DNA from: a virus | Virus record (IMG/VR): IMGVR_UViG_3300028388_000084 | Location: 1 to 46,253 of that record | Length of the DNA: 46,253 nt | Reading direction: 5' to 3' (one strand) | Shown here: piece after piece, positions 23,673-32,326 of the stretch | Numbering within the stretch: the first letter of the stretch is position 1 | Layout of the letters: every line of letters begins with the position of its first letter | Translations under genes and position numbers: made by a program | The notes under the pieces: model-generated | What the model was told of the DNA's origin: nothing | Databases searched by the model: none | Seen by the model: the letters and a program-made list of their open reading frames with translations, nothing else

Positions 23673-25004
23673 ATGGCTGTTGGATTAGGAACAACAAACA
23701 CCAATGCTGGACAGTTTGGTGTACAGAAATTAGACGCAGCGAAATATATTTCGTTGTATGATTTGGTGAACAAACCAGATAACCGTGATGCTCTTATCAA
23801 GACTTACGGTAATCAAGGTATCACTGGATTCTTGCAATTGGTAGGTGCTGTTAAAGCACAAGGAACTGCTGATGAGGTAACTTACTGGGAAGAAGAGCGT
23901 CTTCACAAGAAGCAAGCTGGTACATTGGCTGCAATCACTCTTGGTGATGCAACTGTTGTGTTGTCTGCTGCTGCTGCTGGTGATGTACTTGTACGTGTAC
24001 AAGATGTAGTATTGGTGAACGGTTCAGAGCGTGCTTTGGTAACTAACATCTCTGGTGCTGACATCACTTTGACAGCTTTGTCTTCTACTGGTTTCTCTGC
24101 TAACGCAGGTGGTTCTTCTGAAGTACCTGTAATCGGTAACTTGTACGGACAAGGAACTGACCAACCAAGTGAATTCTTGGAAAGCGGTATCGTTAAGCGT
24201 ACCAATCCTTTCATGATTATGAAAGAGGTATACAGCGTTACTGGTTCTCAAGCGACTAACATTGGTTGGATTGATTTGGGTAACGGTGACTACCGTTGGT
24301 ACTTGAAAGCTGAGGCTGACCAACGTCAGCGTTTCATGGACAAGCGTGAGATGATGATGCTATTGGGTGAGCGTGTTACTGCTTCTGGTATCTCTGACAT
24401 CGCTGGTTCTGAAGGTTACTTCAGCGCAATCGAAGACCGTGGTATCGTTCAGTCTGGTTTGGTAGACTCTATCACTGAGATTGACGAAATCGTTAAAATC
24501 TTCGACAAGCAAGGTGCTGCAAGTGAGTACGCATTGTACGTAAACCGTGCGCAAGACTTGGCAATTGATGATATGCTTGCTGCTGGTCAGTTGGCTTCTG
24601 GTACTGCTGCAACTACTGTAGGTGCTGCGGCATTCGGTAGCTTCAACAATAGCCCAGATACTGCAATCACTCTTGGTTTCCGTTCTTTCGCTCGTGGTGG
24701 TTACACTTTCCACAAGCATGACTGGAAGCTGTTGAACGACCCAACATTGTTGGCTGATTCTGACTTCTTGGGTGTTGCTGTACCAATGGCACAGGTTGCT
24801 GATGCTAAGACTGGTGACAAAGCTCCTGCTCTTGAAATGAACTTCAAGGCTGCTAACGGTTACTCTCGTGAAATGGAACACTGGATGGTAGGTTCTATCT
24901 TGGGTGCGTCTAACGCAACTAAGGATAACGTAGAATTCCACTACCGTTCTGAGATGAACCTTATCACTCGTGCGGCTAACCGTCACATGTTGATTAAGAA
25001 GTAA
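23673..25004 (+). CDS. Major capsid protein
   Basis: A 443-residue protein in the position expected for the main shell subunit, after scaffold and before connector genes. It starts with KLDAAKYISLYDLVNKPDNR and GITGFLQLVGAVKAQG, then alternates beta and helical sections, with LLGERVTASGISDIAGSEGY at about 230 and a final ANGYSREMEHWMVG segment. Arg is coded almost only by CGT, and Gly, Val and Thr codons are similarly narrow, which marks a very highly expressed gene. An HK97-like fold is likely but cannot be proved from sequence alone. A strong terminator follows. Confidence 0.75.
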   Translation: MAVGLGTTNTNAGQFGVQKLDAAKYISLYDLVNKPDNRDALIKTYGNQGITGFLQLVGAVKAQGTADEVTYWEEERLHKKQAGTLAAITLGDATVVLSAAAAGDVLVRVQDVVLVNGSERALVTNISGADITLTALSSTGFSANAGGSSEVPVIGNLYGQGTDQPSEFLESGIVKRTNPFMIMKEVYSVTGSQATNIGWIDLGNGDYRWYLKAEADQRQRFMDKREMMMLLGERVTASGISDIAGSEGYFSAIEDRGIVQSGLVDSITEIDEIVKIFDKQGAASEYALYVNRAQDLAIDDMLAAGQLASGTAATTVGAAAFGSFNNSPDTAITLGFRSFARGGYTFHKHDWKLLNDPTLLADSDFLGVAVPMAQVADAKTGDKAPALEMNFKAANGYSREMEHWMVGSILGASNATKDNVEFHYRSEMNLITRAANRHMLIKK

Positions 25005-25019
25005 TCACATACTTTTGCA

Positions 25020-25053
25020 GGGTGAGGGGATTCGTCCCCTCCCCTTTTTTTTT
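25020..25053 (+). terminator. Strong terminator after major capsid gene
   Basis: Stem GAGGGGA/TCCCCTC (25024-25030/25035-25041) with loop TTCG, extended by GGG/CCC around one mismatch, then nine T residues. Unlike the other terminators, no TAnnTTTG box follows it before the next gene. Confidence 0.85.
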
Positions 25054-25076
25054 AATTCTATTCAATACATAATACA

Positions 25077-25937
25077 ATGCCTGTAAAAAAGTCTATTGAC
25101 GCTCCAGTTTCGGATGCGCCAAAAAGAGGTCGCAAGCCAGCTGTTAAATCTGCACCTAAGGCTGCACCTGTCTCAACACCTAAAACAGCTTCTACCAAAG
25201 TGAAGCGTAATCAAGTAGATGACGCTAAGAAGGATAAAATCTACACCATCAGCAAAGGCGGTGGTATCTGGTACAAGCTGAAACAAAAAAACATTACCGT
25301 ATACGATGAGGAAACTGGTCGAGTACGCCAGCTTCGTTACTCTCCTAACGAAAACTCTGTTTGGGCAGATGAGCAAGGAGAAAACATTATTCGTGAGCAA
25401 ATTGCTTTCGTAAACAAGACTCTCATTGTATCTCACACAAAGCCTAACCTTCAGAAGTATCTTGAACTACACCCAGACAACATTGCAAATGGTGGTCGTG
25501 TGTTTGAGATTATTGATACAGAAAGAAAGGCTGAGGTTGAACTTGACACAGAATTCTTGACACTTGATGCCGTTGCTATGGTTCGTGACAAGTCTATTGA
25601 AGAGTTGTTACCTGTAGCTATGTACTTGGGTATCGATACTAATCAGAAGAACATGGAGATTAAGCGTGAGCTTCTTCGTGAGGCTAAGGCTAACCCTAAG
25701 CGTTTCATTGAGATGTTTGACAATCCAATTGTACGCACTAAGTCTGTTATTATGAGTGCCATTGACTTCCAAATCCTTCGTGCAGATTCAGATGGTCTGA
25801 AGTGGTTTGATAGCAACAGACTCATTGTAGCTACTCCAGCTGGTCAAGAGACCGTTGATATAGCAACTCGATTCTGTTTATCAGAAAAGGGAGCGTTGGT
25901 ATTCGAAGAAATCGAAACACAACTGAACAAAATCTAA
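25077..25937 (+). CDS. Post-capsid protein with AT-hook-like N-terminus
   Basis: A 286-residue protein. Residues 1-45 are basic and low-complexity with an AT-hook-like KRGRKPAVK (about 16-24) and Ala/Pro/Lys repeats. Next come small beta sections (IWYKLKQKNITVYDEETG; VRQLRYSPNENSVW). The last half is helical with a SAP-like segment SIEELLPVAMYLGIDTNQKN (about 174-193). It lies between capsid and connector genes, so it may be a head-completion or DNA-binding virion protein. It depends on read-through of the strong capsid terminator or an unseen promoter. Confidence 0.5.
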   Translation: MPVKKSIDAPVSDAPKRGRKPAVKSAPKAAPVSTPKTASTKVKRNQVDDAKKDKIYTISKGGGIWYKLKQKNITVYDEETGRVRQLRYSPNENSVWADEQGENIIREQIAFVNKTLIVSHTKPNLQKYLELHPDNIANGGRVFEIIDTERKAEVELDTEFLTLDAVAMVRDKSIEELLPVAMYLGIDTNQKNMEIKRELLREAKANPKRFIEMFDNPIVRTKSVIMSAIDFQILRADSDGLKWFDSNRLIVATPAGQETVDIATRFCLSEKGALVFEEIETQLNKI

Positions 25938-25962
25938 GGTAACTCATAAGTTACTATGTATT

Positions 25963-25995
25963 AAAGGGTTGCAGAAATGCAGCCCTTTCTTTTTT
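25963..25995 (+). terminator. Terminator after 25077, TTGCA/TGCAG type
   Basis: Stem AAAGGG...CCCTTT with inner TGCA/TGCA around a GAAA loop (25963-25988), then a T-rich tract. It is nearly the same element as 20037-20068. A 6-bp hairpin GTAACT/AGTTAC lies just before it. Confidence 0.8.
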
Positions 25996-25996
25996 G

Positions 25997-26004
25997 TATC
26001 TTTG
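25997..26004 (+). promoter_or_regulatory. -7 box TATCTTTG before connector genes
   Basis: Exact TAnnTTTG match directly after the terminator T-tract, 19 nt before the ATG at 26024. It should drive the connector, tube and nozzle genes. Confidence 0.6.
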
Positions 26005-26023
26005 TGCTTAGAACAGAATTATT

Positions 26024-26764
26024 ATGGCATCTGTAAACGAAGTTTATTCAGCACTAAAAAGTCTGGCAAACAAAGACGAGCGTGGATTCATCACTCCAAA
26101 GGTGTTTAACACGTTTGCTACTGTTGCCCAGAATACGATATTTAACAACTTATTCAGTGATATGACAACTGCACAGACTATGCGGTTGCGTAACATTGAT
26201 GCTAAGGACTACTTCTCATTTAGTAAGAGGATACAAGAAGATTTAGCGTACTTTTCAAAAGAGGCTGCTGTTAGTCAAGCATCTGGCGTTTTCCCAAAGC
26301 CAGAGGATTTAGCACGAATCATCTCAATGAAAACACATGGGGCGTATGTATTCGGCACATCGACATCTACTCCGATTGATGTATTATATGATGAAAGTAA
26401 GATTGAATATGTATTGCATTCAGACCTTTCTGCTCCTTCTTCGACACATCCTGTAGCGATAGTATCAAATGATATTGAGGTGTTCCCTACGACTATCAAG
26501 AAAATTAAAGTAAAATACTACAAGATACCAGAAGGTAAAGACCCTGTTACAGGTAACAGAACTCCAATGACTCCTCGTTACAATGCGATTAGTCTGGGTG
26601 CTTCTAATGAGGTTTTTGACCCCACTACTTCTGTAGACTTTGAACTTCCAGACCACTATGTTCCAGAGCTTATTATTCAGATTGGAAAGATGATTGGAAT
26701 CAATCTTAAAGACCAAGAGGTGTTTGCTTACACGAGTGGTGAATCACAAAAACAAAAGAATTAA
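26024..26764 (+). CDS. Head-tail connector/ring protein
   Basis: A 246-residue protein. The N-terminal helices hold VNEVYSALKSLANKDERGFI and TPKVFNTFATVAQNTIFNNL (about 4-43), a layout I associate with ring or connector proteins of Bacteroidota podoviruses and crAss-like phages. The later part is beta-rich (IEVFPTTIKKIKVKYYKIPE near 148-167) and ends in a helix (LPDHYVPELIIQIGKMIGI). It probably binds the portal. The next gene follows after 3 bp. Identity is inferred from position and general resemblance. Confidence 0.6.
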   Translation: MASVNEVYSALKSLANKDERGFITPKVFNTFATVAQNTIFNNLFSDMTTAQTMRLRNIDAKDYFSFSKRIQEDLAYFSKEAAVSQASGVFPKPEDLARIISMKTHGAYVFGTSTSTPIDVLYDESKIEYVLHSDLSAPSSTHPVAIVSNDIEVFPTTIKKIKVKYYKIPEGKDPVTGNRTPMTPRYNAISLGASNEVFDPTTSVDFELPDHYVPELIIQIGKMIGINLKDQEVFAYTSGESQKQKN

Positions 26765-26767
26765 TAG

Positions 26768-27580
26768 ATGGCAAGAGACACTATATCTATCGAACAGATT
26801 GTAAATGACTTTCTGCTTACTGCGGATGGAGATGATTATGTAAATAATGTCTCTGGCATCGCTTTGCGTAATTATGCGTTACGTGGTGTTCGTGAAATGG
26901 GTTTTGATATCATGAAGCGTGTCAAGTCTTTAAAGCTTGAAATAAATCAAGATAACAACACCGTTGAACTTCCAGATGATTTTGTAGATTACACGAAGAT
27001 TGGAGTTATTGGTGGAGACGGACTGATTTATGTGTTTGGTGAAAACAAGAACCAAAACATTGCTATGCAGTATGTTACTGATGCTCTTGGTAACCCAGTT
27101 GATTCAAATAGCGATGGGGTTTATGACAGAGAAGATGCAAAGTTTATTGGACAAGGAAGAGGAACTCTCTCGGACTTTGAAAGCTATACGTTTAGAAACT
27201 TCTTGTATGAAGGAAATATTGGGCGTGCATACGGAATTGGTGGAGGAAAGTACTCTGGAGAGTTTAGAATCAACTACGAACAAAATCGAATTGAGCTGTA
27301 TAGCACTTCAAACTACGATGAAGTTGTTATAGAATACATAGCAGATGAAGCACGAAGTGAAAACCCTTCCGTCCATATATACGCAGAGAACGCATTGCGG
27401 TCTTATATATACTACAGACTCATTGAGCGTAAAGCAAGTGTTCCTATGGGTGAAAAAGCTCGTGCAAGGCAAGAATACTACAATGAGAGAAGACTTGCGA
27501 ATGCGAGACTAAAGAGCTTTACTAAAGAAGAGGCTCTCAAGACGATTAGAAAGAATTACAAGCAAAGCCCTAAAGGTTAA
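26768..27580 (+). CDS. Tail tubular protein A-like protein
   Basis: A 270-residue protein. It starts with a helical part (SIEQIVNDFLLTADGDDYVN; RNYALRGVREMGFDIMKRV), then the strand element LKLEINQDNNTVELPDDFVDY (about 57-77), and a later YSTSNYDEVVIEYIADEA and YIYYRLIERKASVP. The set of a short helical lead, LxLExxxNTVxLPxDFVDY and a strand plus helix end is the T7 gp11-like gatekeeper/adaptor layout, also seen in crAss-like ring proteins. It likely builds the tube ring between the portal/connector and the nozzle. It is 3 bp from each neighbour. Confidence 0.7.
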   Translation: MARDTISIEQIVNDFLLTADGDDYVNNVSGIALRNYALRGVREMGFDIMKRVKSLKLEINQDNNTVELPDDFVDYTKIGVIGGDGLIYVFGENKNQNIAMQYVTDALGNPVDSNSDGVYDREDAKFIGQGRGTLSDFESYTFRNFLYEGNIGRAYGIGGGKYSGEFRINYEQNRIELYSTSNYDEVVIEYIADEARSENPSVHIYAENALRSYIYYRLIERKASVPMGEKARARQEYYNERRLANARLKSFTKEEALKTIRKNYKQSPKG

Positions 27581-27583
27581 TCT

Positions 27584-30500
27584 ATGGCTATTGACAAACT
27601 CATACCTCAGTACCTAAATTCAGATACTGACCAGAAACTCGTAAAGTCTGTTGAGATGACAGACAACATTAATGTTAGAGTATCCAACGATAGCGAGGGT
27701 ACTGCTGGAGTATTGAAGAATGTCAAAGGGACAGATTCTTTAAGTCCTAAAACGCCAGCAGATGCGTTGCCAGCAGGTGAAAACAGAGTTATTGGCTCTG
27801 TAGACAATGAGAAGAACAATGAAATACTATTCTTCCTTTGGAACGAGAATGACGACCACGGAATATTCAGAATAGATACAATAACAGATTCTTTTGAATT
27901 AGTATATTCTGATTCTGTTTTAGGTTTTTCAAAGTACGCCCATGTGGATTGTGATATTATCGTAAACGAAGATGAACACACTCTTCTTTACTGGACAGAT
28001 AACATCAATCCTCCTATGAAAATTAATGTCAATAGAGCTATTAGCGGTGATTACCCTGCTTCATTGACATCTGGTACTGATGAAGAAAAGCTTCTAAATC
28101 TTACAGTAGCAAAACAGCCTCCTTTAAAATCACCTTCATACTCACTGGTAAACAATTCAAGTTTAACATACAATAATGTGAACGAGAAGCTGTTTCAGTT
28201 TGCTTACAAGTATGTTTACGAGGACGGAGAGCATTCAGCACTATCTCCTTACAGTACTGTAGCTTTTGCGCAGAATATGATGAAGGATTACTTTATCAGT
28301 GAAGGAAAAAAGAAGTTCTTCAATCAGATTGATATATACATTCAGAATACACCAGCAGAGGTAAAAGAAATTATCGTCTATGCGAAGGAAGCTAATATGC
28401 AGACCTTCTATCAGATAGATAAGATAGCGAACAGCTATGGTACTGGGGTTACTACAGTTTCGTTTACAAACAATAAGCTTGGCAGACCTTTGTCTCAAGA
28501 GGAGGTAGCTAAGACTTACGATAATGTACCTCAACGAGCAAAAGCTTTAGCCGTAACAAACAATAGACTGTTTTTCGGTAACTACGAAGAGGGTTATGCT
28601 AACATAGACGTAGATACAGAGCTTGTAACGAACTACATTCAAAAGCCAGTATCTTACGATATCTCTGTGGAGATTTCTACACCAGACCCTACGATTGCTA
28701 TTGATGCAGCTATACCTCGTATTAAACTTGATTTAACTAATGTTCCGTCTGTTGTACCAGATAACTCAATGTTAAGTGTAAACTTTGTATTGAATTTTGG
28801 TAACATAAACATTGGTGGCGCACAATTGGGTGACGAGACTATATCTATAAACGATGGCGAGCTTGAGGTAGTTTATGAAAGAAGAGATGATTCAAGAACT
28901 GTCGAAGTAAACACAATCAGTGTAAGAGAACTGGCAGGAGAAAGCTTTTTTGAACAGCTATTTCAAGCATTCTTGGATTCAAAATTCCCTAATCTATTCC
29001 CTTCTGGGTTTAATCCAGCATTGGCATTTGATGCCGAAGGATTATACGTTAGAGAAAATATTCCTATTGATGCAAACACATCTAAAGCAGACATCATTGA
29101 TATAATATCTGCAAGGTTAGAAGGCAAGACATTTGATACATTCTTAAACCCTGTAAAAGGGGCGAGAAGATTAACGGTTACCAGACACACTCCATCAAAC
29201 TGGGTAGCAGAAAAAGGCTCTTTTCAAGGTACATCTACGTTTAAGTTTGAAGAAGTTACATCACTTACCACAGCAAACGCTGTAGAGTTTAATGTTGTGC
29301 TTCAGCATATTGATATTAACCTTTATGAATTTTTAAAGGATGGTGCTAAACCAACAAATATAGTATCTACAGACAGGTTGAGACTTCCTGCATTCGAGGC
29401 AGGTACAAGAAGAATTACTCCATACTTCTTTGAACAAGAGATTATAGAGGGTACTTCTGGTCTATATGAAGACCTTGATGGAAAGCGTTCTTTTAAATCT
29501 GGGGCTTCTCACAAGATGGGTATTGTATATCTTGATGATAGAGGTAGAGCCTCTGGTGTTCAAGAGGCTGGCAACGCTTTTGTTACAGAATTAAACAAAA
29601 GAACAGCGGAAACTAACGGTGCTTCATCTATTGTAATGAAGGTTAATCACACTGCTCCATCATGGGCAAGCAAGTGGTTACCTGTTTATGTAGGTTCTGG
29701 GAGTACTGAGCTTAAGTTTATGTATTCTGTTTTAGGAGCATTCGTTCCAAGAAACAATACCAATGGAATCTCTGCCCTACAAAACAAGAAACAGATTTAT
29801 GTATCTGTAAACTCTATTTTCGGAGACAAAGGATTTAACAAGTCTTTGGGCGCTGATGTAGAGTACAAGTTTGAAAAGGGAGATAGACTTAGAGTAATCG
29901 ATTACGGAAGGGGCAATAAATACACCTCTGAATTTAAGGTAGTTGGTTACGAAGTTCTTAAAGATGACGAGGACAACAATCCTATCTTAGACAAGATAAA
30001 CGAACAGGCAATATCTGTTACTACAGGAGAGTTCCTTGTGCTTGAAGATAACGGTTCTTTCCCATTTAGTTACTCAGCTATTGTAAACGAAAACAGTAAA
30101 TGGTTTGATAACTGTATTGTTGAGGTTTATAGACCCAAGAAAGAGCTTGATGACGAGGCTTATGTATACTATGAACTTGGGAAGGTTTATGACGTTGAGA
30201 ACGGTGAGCATAGCAGTGAGAGAAACGGAACTACACTTGGAGCAACCATTGACTATGTGAACGGAGTTTTGTTGCTGTATTCTGCTGACAAGTTCTTTAA
30301 GGGAGATATCCTTGAAGTAGGAGGAAGCACTATTACAGTAAATGATGTTTGGTATGAGGATGGATTTTATTATGCCACTTATTTGGACAAAAACATACCT
30401 TTATTAGGAGTTGGTTCTTATTTATTTAATATAACTAATTATGCTCCAGCTATCGAGATTACTCAAGGTGATGTATACTTCCGCCCAAGACTTTTGTTTA

Positions 30501-32308
30501 CTGCAAGCAAACAGATTAGTCAAGTAACTTACAGGTCAGCTGACTCAATGCCTGCTATTGTTGATTGGATTGAAGATTACTCGGTATCTGATTTCTTCCC
30601 TTCTAAGAGGACTTCTATCGGTAAGGCATACGCATATATACCAGAAGCGGAAACAACTCGCAGAATCTCTTCTATAACATATTCTGATGCGTTTGTAATA
30701 GACTCAGATAGACTAAACCTAAGCTCTTTTAACCTTTCGTTAGCTAACTGGAAAGACTTGGACATCGAGCATGGTCAGATAGATAAGATTGTACCAAGAG
30801 CAGATGCGTTAACTGTGTTGCAAAATAGCAAGGTGTCTAATGTACCTGTAGGCAGGAACTTAGTAGCTTATGCAGACGGCAAGCAGTCTCTTACTACATC
30901 TACTGATGTTCTTGGAAAAGAAGCTTACTACTCTGGAGACTTCGGTTCATCTGGTAATCCAGAAGCTGTTGTTGAACGATTTGGTGTAGTATACTTCACA
31001 GACCTTAACTCAAGAAGAGTTATTCGTGTGAGTGCTGATGGAATTACGCCTATCAGTGAGAAAGGATTGGATAGCTATATTCAGAGATTGTTTGAGGATG
31101 TAAGTAAAAACGCAACAGTTAAGAAGATTGTAGGCGGTTTTGACCCAGACAACAATGAGTACATAATGACTGTAGAAGATTTCTCCCAGTCTACAATTAG
31201 TGTCGGCTCATCAGACCCACAGCTTGAGCCTACGGTATACGAGGTTGAGGTAAACGATGACGGTCTGTATGTAGTAGAACCTGCATTTACATCTTCAGAT
31301 ATTATCTGGAATACATTAGATATAAATTGGAATAACCTTTGTCTTGAATGGGAAAAGGTGGGTGACGGTATCTTGTTTATTGATTCTGATACACTATACA
31401 TCGACTCAAACCTTATAGGTAGCACAGGTGATTTAGATATCATTATTACAGACACAAACTACAATTTTGTAGCTATTGGTCAGTATTCCTTTGGTAACGA
31501 TTTAATTACAATCCCTACTCAGACATGTGATGGAAGGGGCATCGTGACTAAATTTGGAGGTGCTGAATCTCAAGGAGTTACATTGGCTTATGACCATAAA
31601 AGTGGTTATTGGAATTCAAAATACAGTTTCCAACCTTCTAACTACGCAAACATTGGGAATGCTTTCTATAGCTTCTTCCAAAATGATAATGGTCTTGTTT
31701 GGAAACACAATGTGAATGAAACAAGAGGCTTGTTCTATGGAGTTCAGTATCCATCTTCTTTTGAGGTTGTTTCAAATCACAATCCTTCAATGATTAAAGT
31801 ATTCCAAGCTATAGGAATCGAAGGTGGTGGTACTTGGACGGCTCAAATAAATACGTCAACTCAAGAGACTGATATTCAAGAGTTTACAGAGAGGGAAGGA
31901 CACAGCTATGCTATGATTCCTATGGATACAGTCAATTCCAAGTCTCATCAGATATATTTAGGTACTGTGGAGTCTGTTACAGGTAACAATGTAACATTCA
32001 CTACTCAAGTAAACAGAGTGCCATTTAATATTGGGGATACGATTAAGGTAGCAAGTGGTTCAAACTTAATTACAACATCAGCTACAATTACATCTATGAT
32101 AGACAGAAACACACTTGCGCTTTCTGGCGGTAACTTCAATGTAGGTGACAAACTGTTTGTTGAACACCTATCTATTATTGATGGAGACCCAATGAGAGAT
32201 GTGTATGCTACAATTAAAATGACAAGTACAGACTCTGAACCATTTGAAGTTCATGCTATATCTGTACACTACGACAGGTCGAGACTACACAACGACAGAG
32301 TCAACTAA
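27584..32308 (+). CDS. Tail nozzle/tubular protein B-like giant
   Basis: A 1574-residue protein. Near the N-terminus DNINVRVSNDSEGTAGVLKN (about 27-46) matches the lead-in of T7 gp12-like nozzle and crAss-like muzzle proteins (NIhVxxSExGTxGxxENhxG). Its body is almost entirely beta-structured, with propeller-like repeats (ILFFLWNENDDHGIFRID; LLYWTDNINPPMKINVNRAI). The C-terminal 300 residues contain smaller beta domains (YLGTVESVTGNNVTFTTQV) that could form the outer tip. It is about twice as long as T7 gp12, so extra domains were added, maybe for host binding. It probably closes the tube. Confidence 0.7.
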   Translation: MAIDKLIPQYLNSDTDQKLVKSVEMTDNINVRVSNDSEGTAGVLKNVKGTDSLSPKTPADALPAGENRVIGSVDNEKNNEILFFLWNENDDHGIFRIDTITDSFELVYSDSVLGFSKYAHVDCDIIVNEDEHTLLYWTDNINPPMKINVNRAISGDYPASLTSGTDEEKLLNLTVAKQPPLKSPSYSLVNNSSLTYNNVNEKLFQFAYKYVYEDGEHSALSPYSTVAFAQNMMKDYFISEGKKKFFNQIDIYIQNTPAEVKEIIVYAKEANMQTFYQIDKIANSYGTGVTTVSFTNNKLGRPLSQEEVAKTYDNVPQRAKALAVTNNRLFFGNYEEGYANIDVDTELVTNYIQKPVSYDISVEISTPDPTIAIDAAIPRIKLDLTNVPSVVPDNSMLSVNFVLNFGNINIGGAQLGDETISINDGELEVVYERRDDSRTVEVNTISVRELAGESFFEQLFQAFLDSKFPNLFPSGFNPALAFDAEGLYVRENIPIDANTSKADIIDIISARLEGKTFDTFLNPVKGARRLTVTRHTPSNWVAEKGSFQGTSTFKFEEVTSLTTANAVEFNVVLQHIDINLYEFLKDGAKPTNIVSTDRLRLPAFEAGTRRITPYFFEQEIIEGTSGLYEDLDGKRSFKSGASHKMGIVYLDDRGRASGVQEAGNAFVTELNKRTAETNGASSIVMKVNHTAPSWASKWLPVYVGSGSTELKFMYSVLGAFVPRNNTNGISALQNKKQIYVSVNSIFGDKGFNKSLGADVEYKFEKGDRLRVIDYGRGNKYTSEFKVVGYEVLKDDEDNNPILDKINEQAISVTTGEFLVLEDNGSFPFSYSAIVNENSKWFDNCIVEVYRPKKELDDEAYVYYELGKVYDVENGEHSSERNGTTLGATIDYVNGVLLLYSADKFFKGDILEVGGSTITVNDVWYEDGFYYATYLDKNIPLLGVGSYLFNITNYAPAIEITQGDVYFRPRLLFTASKQISQVTYRSADSMPAIVDWIEDYSVSDFFPSKRTSIGKAYAYIPEAETTRRISSITYSDAFVIDSDRLNLSSFNLSLANWKDLDIEHGQIDKIVPRADALTVLQNSKVSNVPVGRNLVAYADGKQSLTTSTDVLGKEAYYSGDFGSSGNPEAVVERFGVVYFTDLNSRRVIRVSADGITPISEKGLDSYIQRLFEDVSKNATVKKIVGGFDPDNNEYIMTVEDFSQSTISVGSSDPQLEPTVYEVEVNDDGLYVVEPAFTSSDIIWNTLDINWNNLCLEWEKVGDGILFIDSDTLYIDSNLIGSTGDLDIIITDTNYNFVAIGQYSFGNDLITIPTQTCDGRGIVTKFGGAESQGVTLAYDHKSGYWNSKYSFQPSNYANIGNAFYSFFQNDNGLVWKHNVNETRGLFYGVQYPSSFEVVSNHNPSMIKVFQAIGIEGGGTWTAQINTSTQETDIQEFTEREGHSYAMIPMDTVNSKSHQIYLGTVESVTGNNVTFTTQVNRVPFNIGDTIKVASGSNLITTSATITSMIDRNTLALSGGNFNVGDKLFVEHLSIIDGDPMRDVYATIKMTSTDSEPFEVHAISVHYDRSRLHNDRVN

Positions 32309-32314
32309 AAAGAT

Positions 32315-32322
32315 TAAATTTG
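32315..32322 (+). promoter_or_regulatory. -7 box TAAATTTG, 4 nt from ATG
   Basis: Exact TAnnTTTG match in the 18-bp gap before the ejection-protein block. The ATG at 32327 is only four bases away, so a leaderless transcript is likely. The surrounding ATTAAATTTGCATTA equals that at 1923-1937. Confidence 0.6.
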
Positions 32323-32326
32323 CATT

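Noticed and set aside
24360-24986. 208-codon open frame on the minus strand inside the capsid gene
   Set aside because: It is a by-product of the narrow codon choice of the capsid gene (few codons whose reverse complement is a stop); its protein is Ser/Thr/Val-rich without any family pattern.
25010-25017. TACTTTTG as a promoter for the post-capsid gene
   Set aside because: It matches the box, but the transcript would begin inside a strong terminator hairpin, so I do not list it as a promoter.
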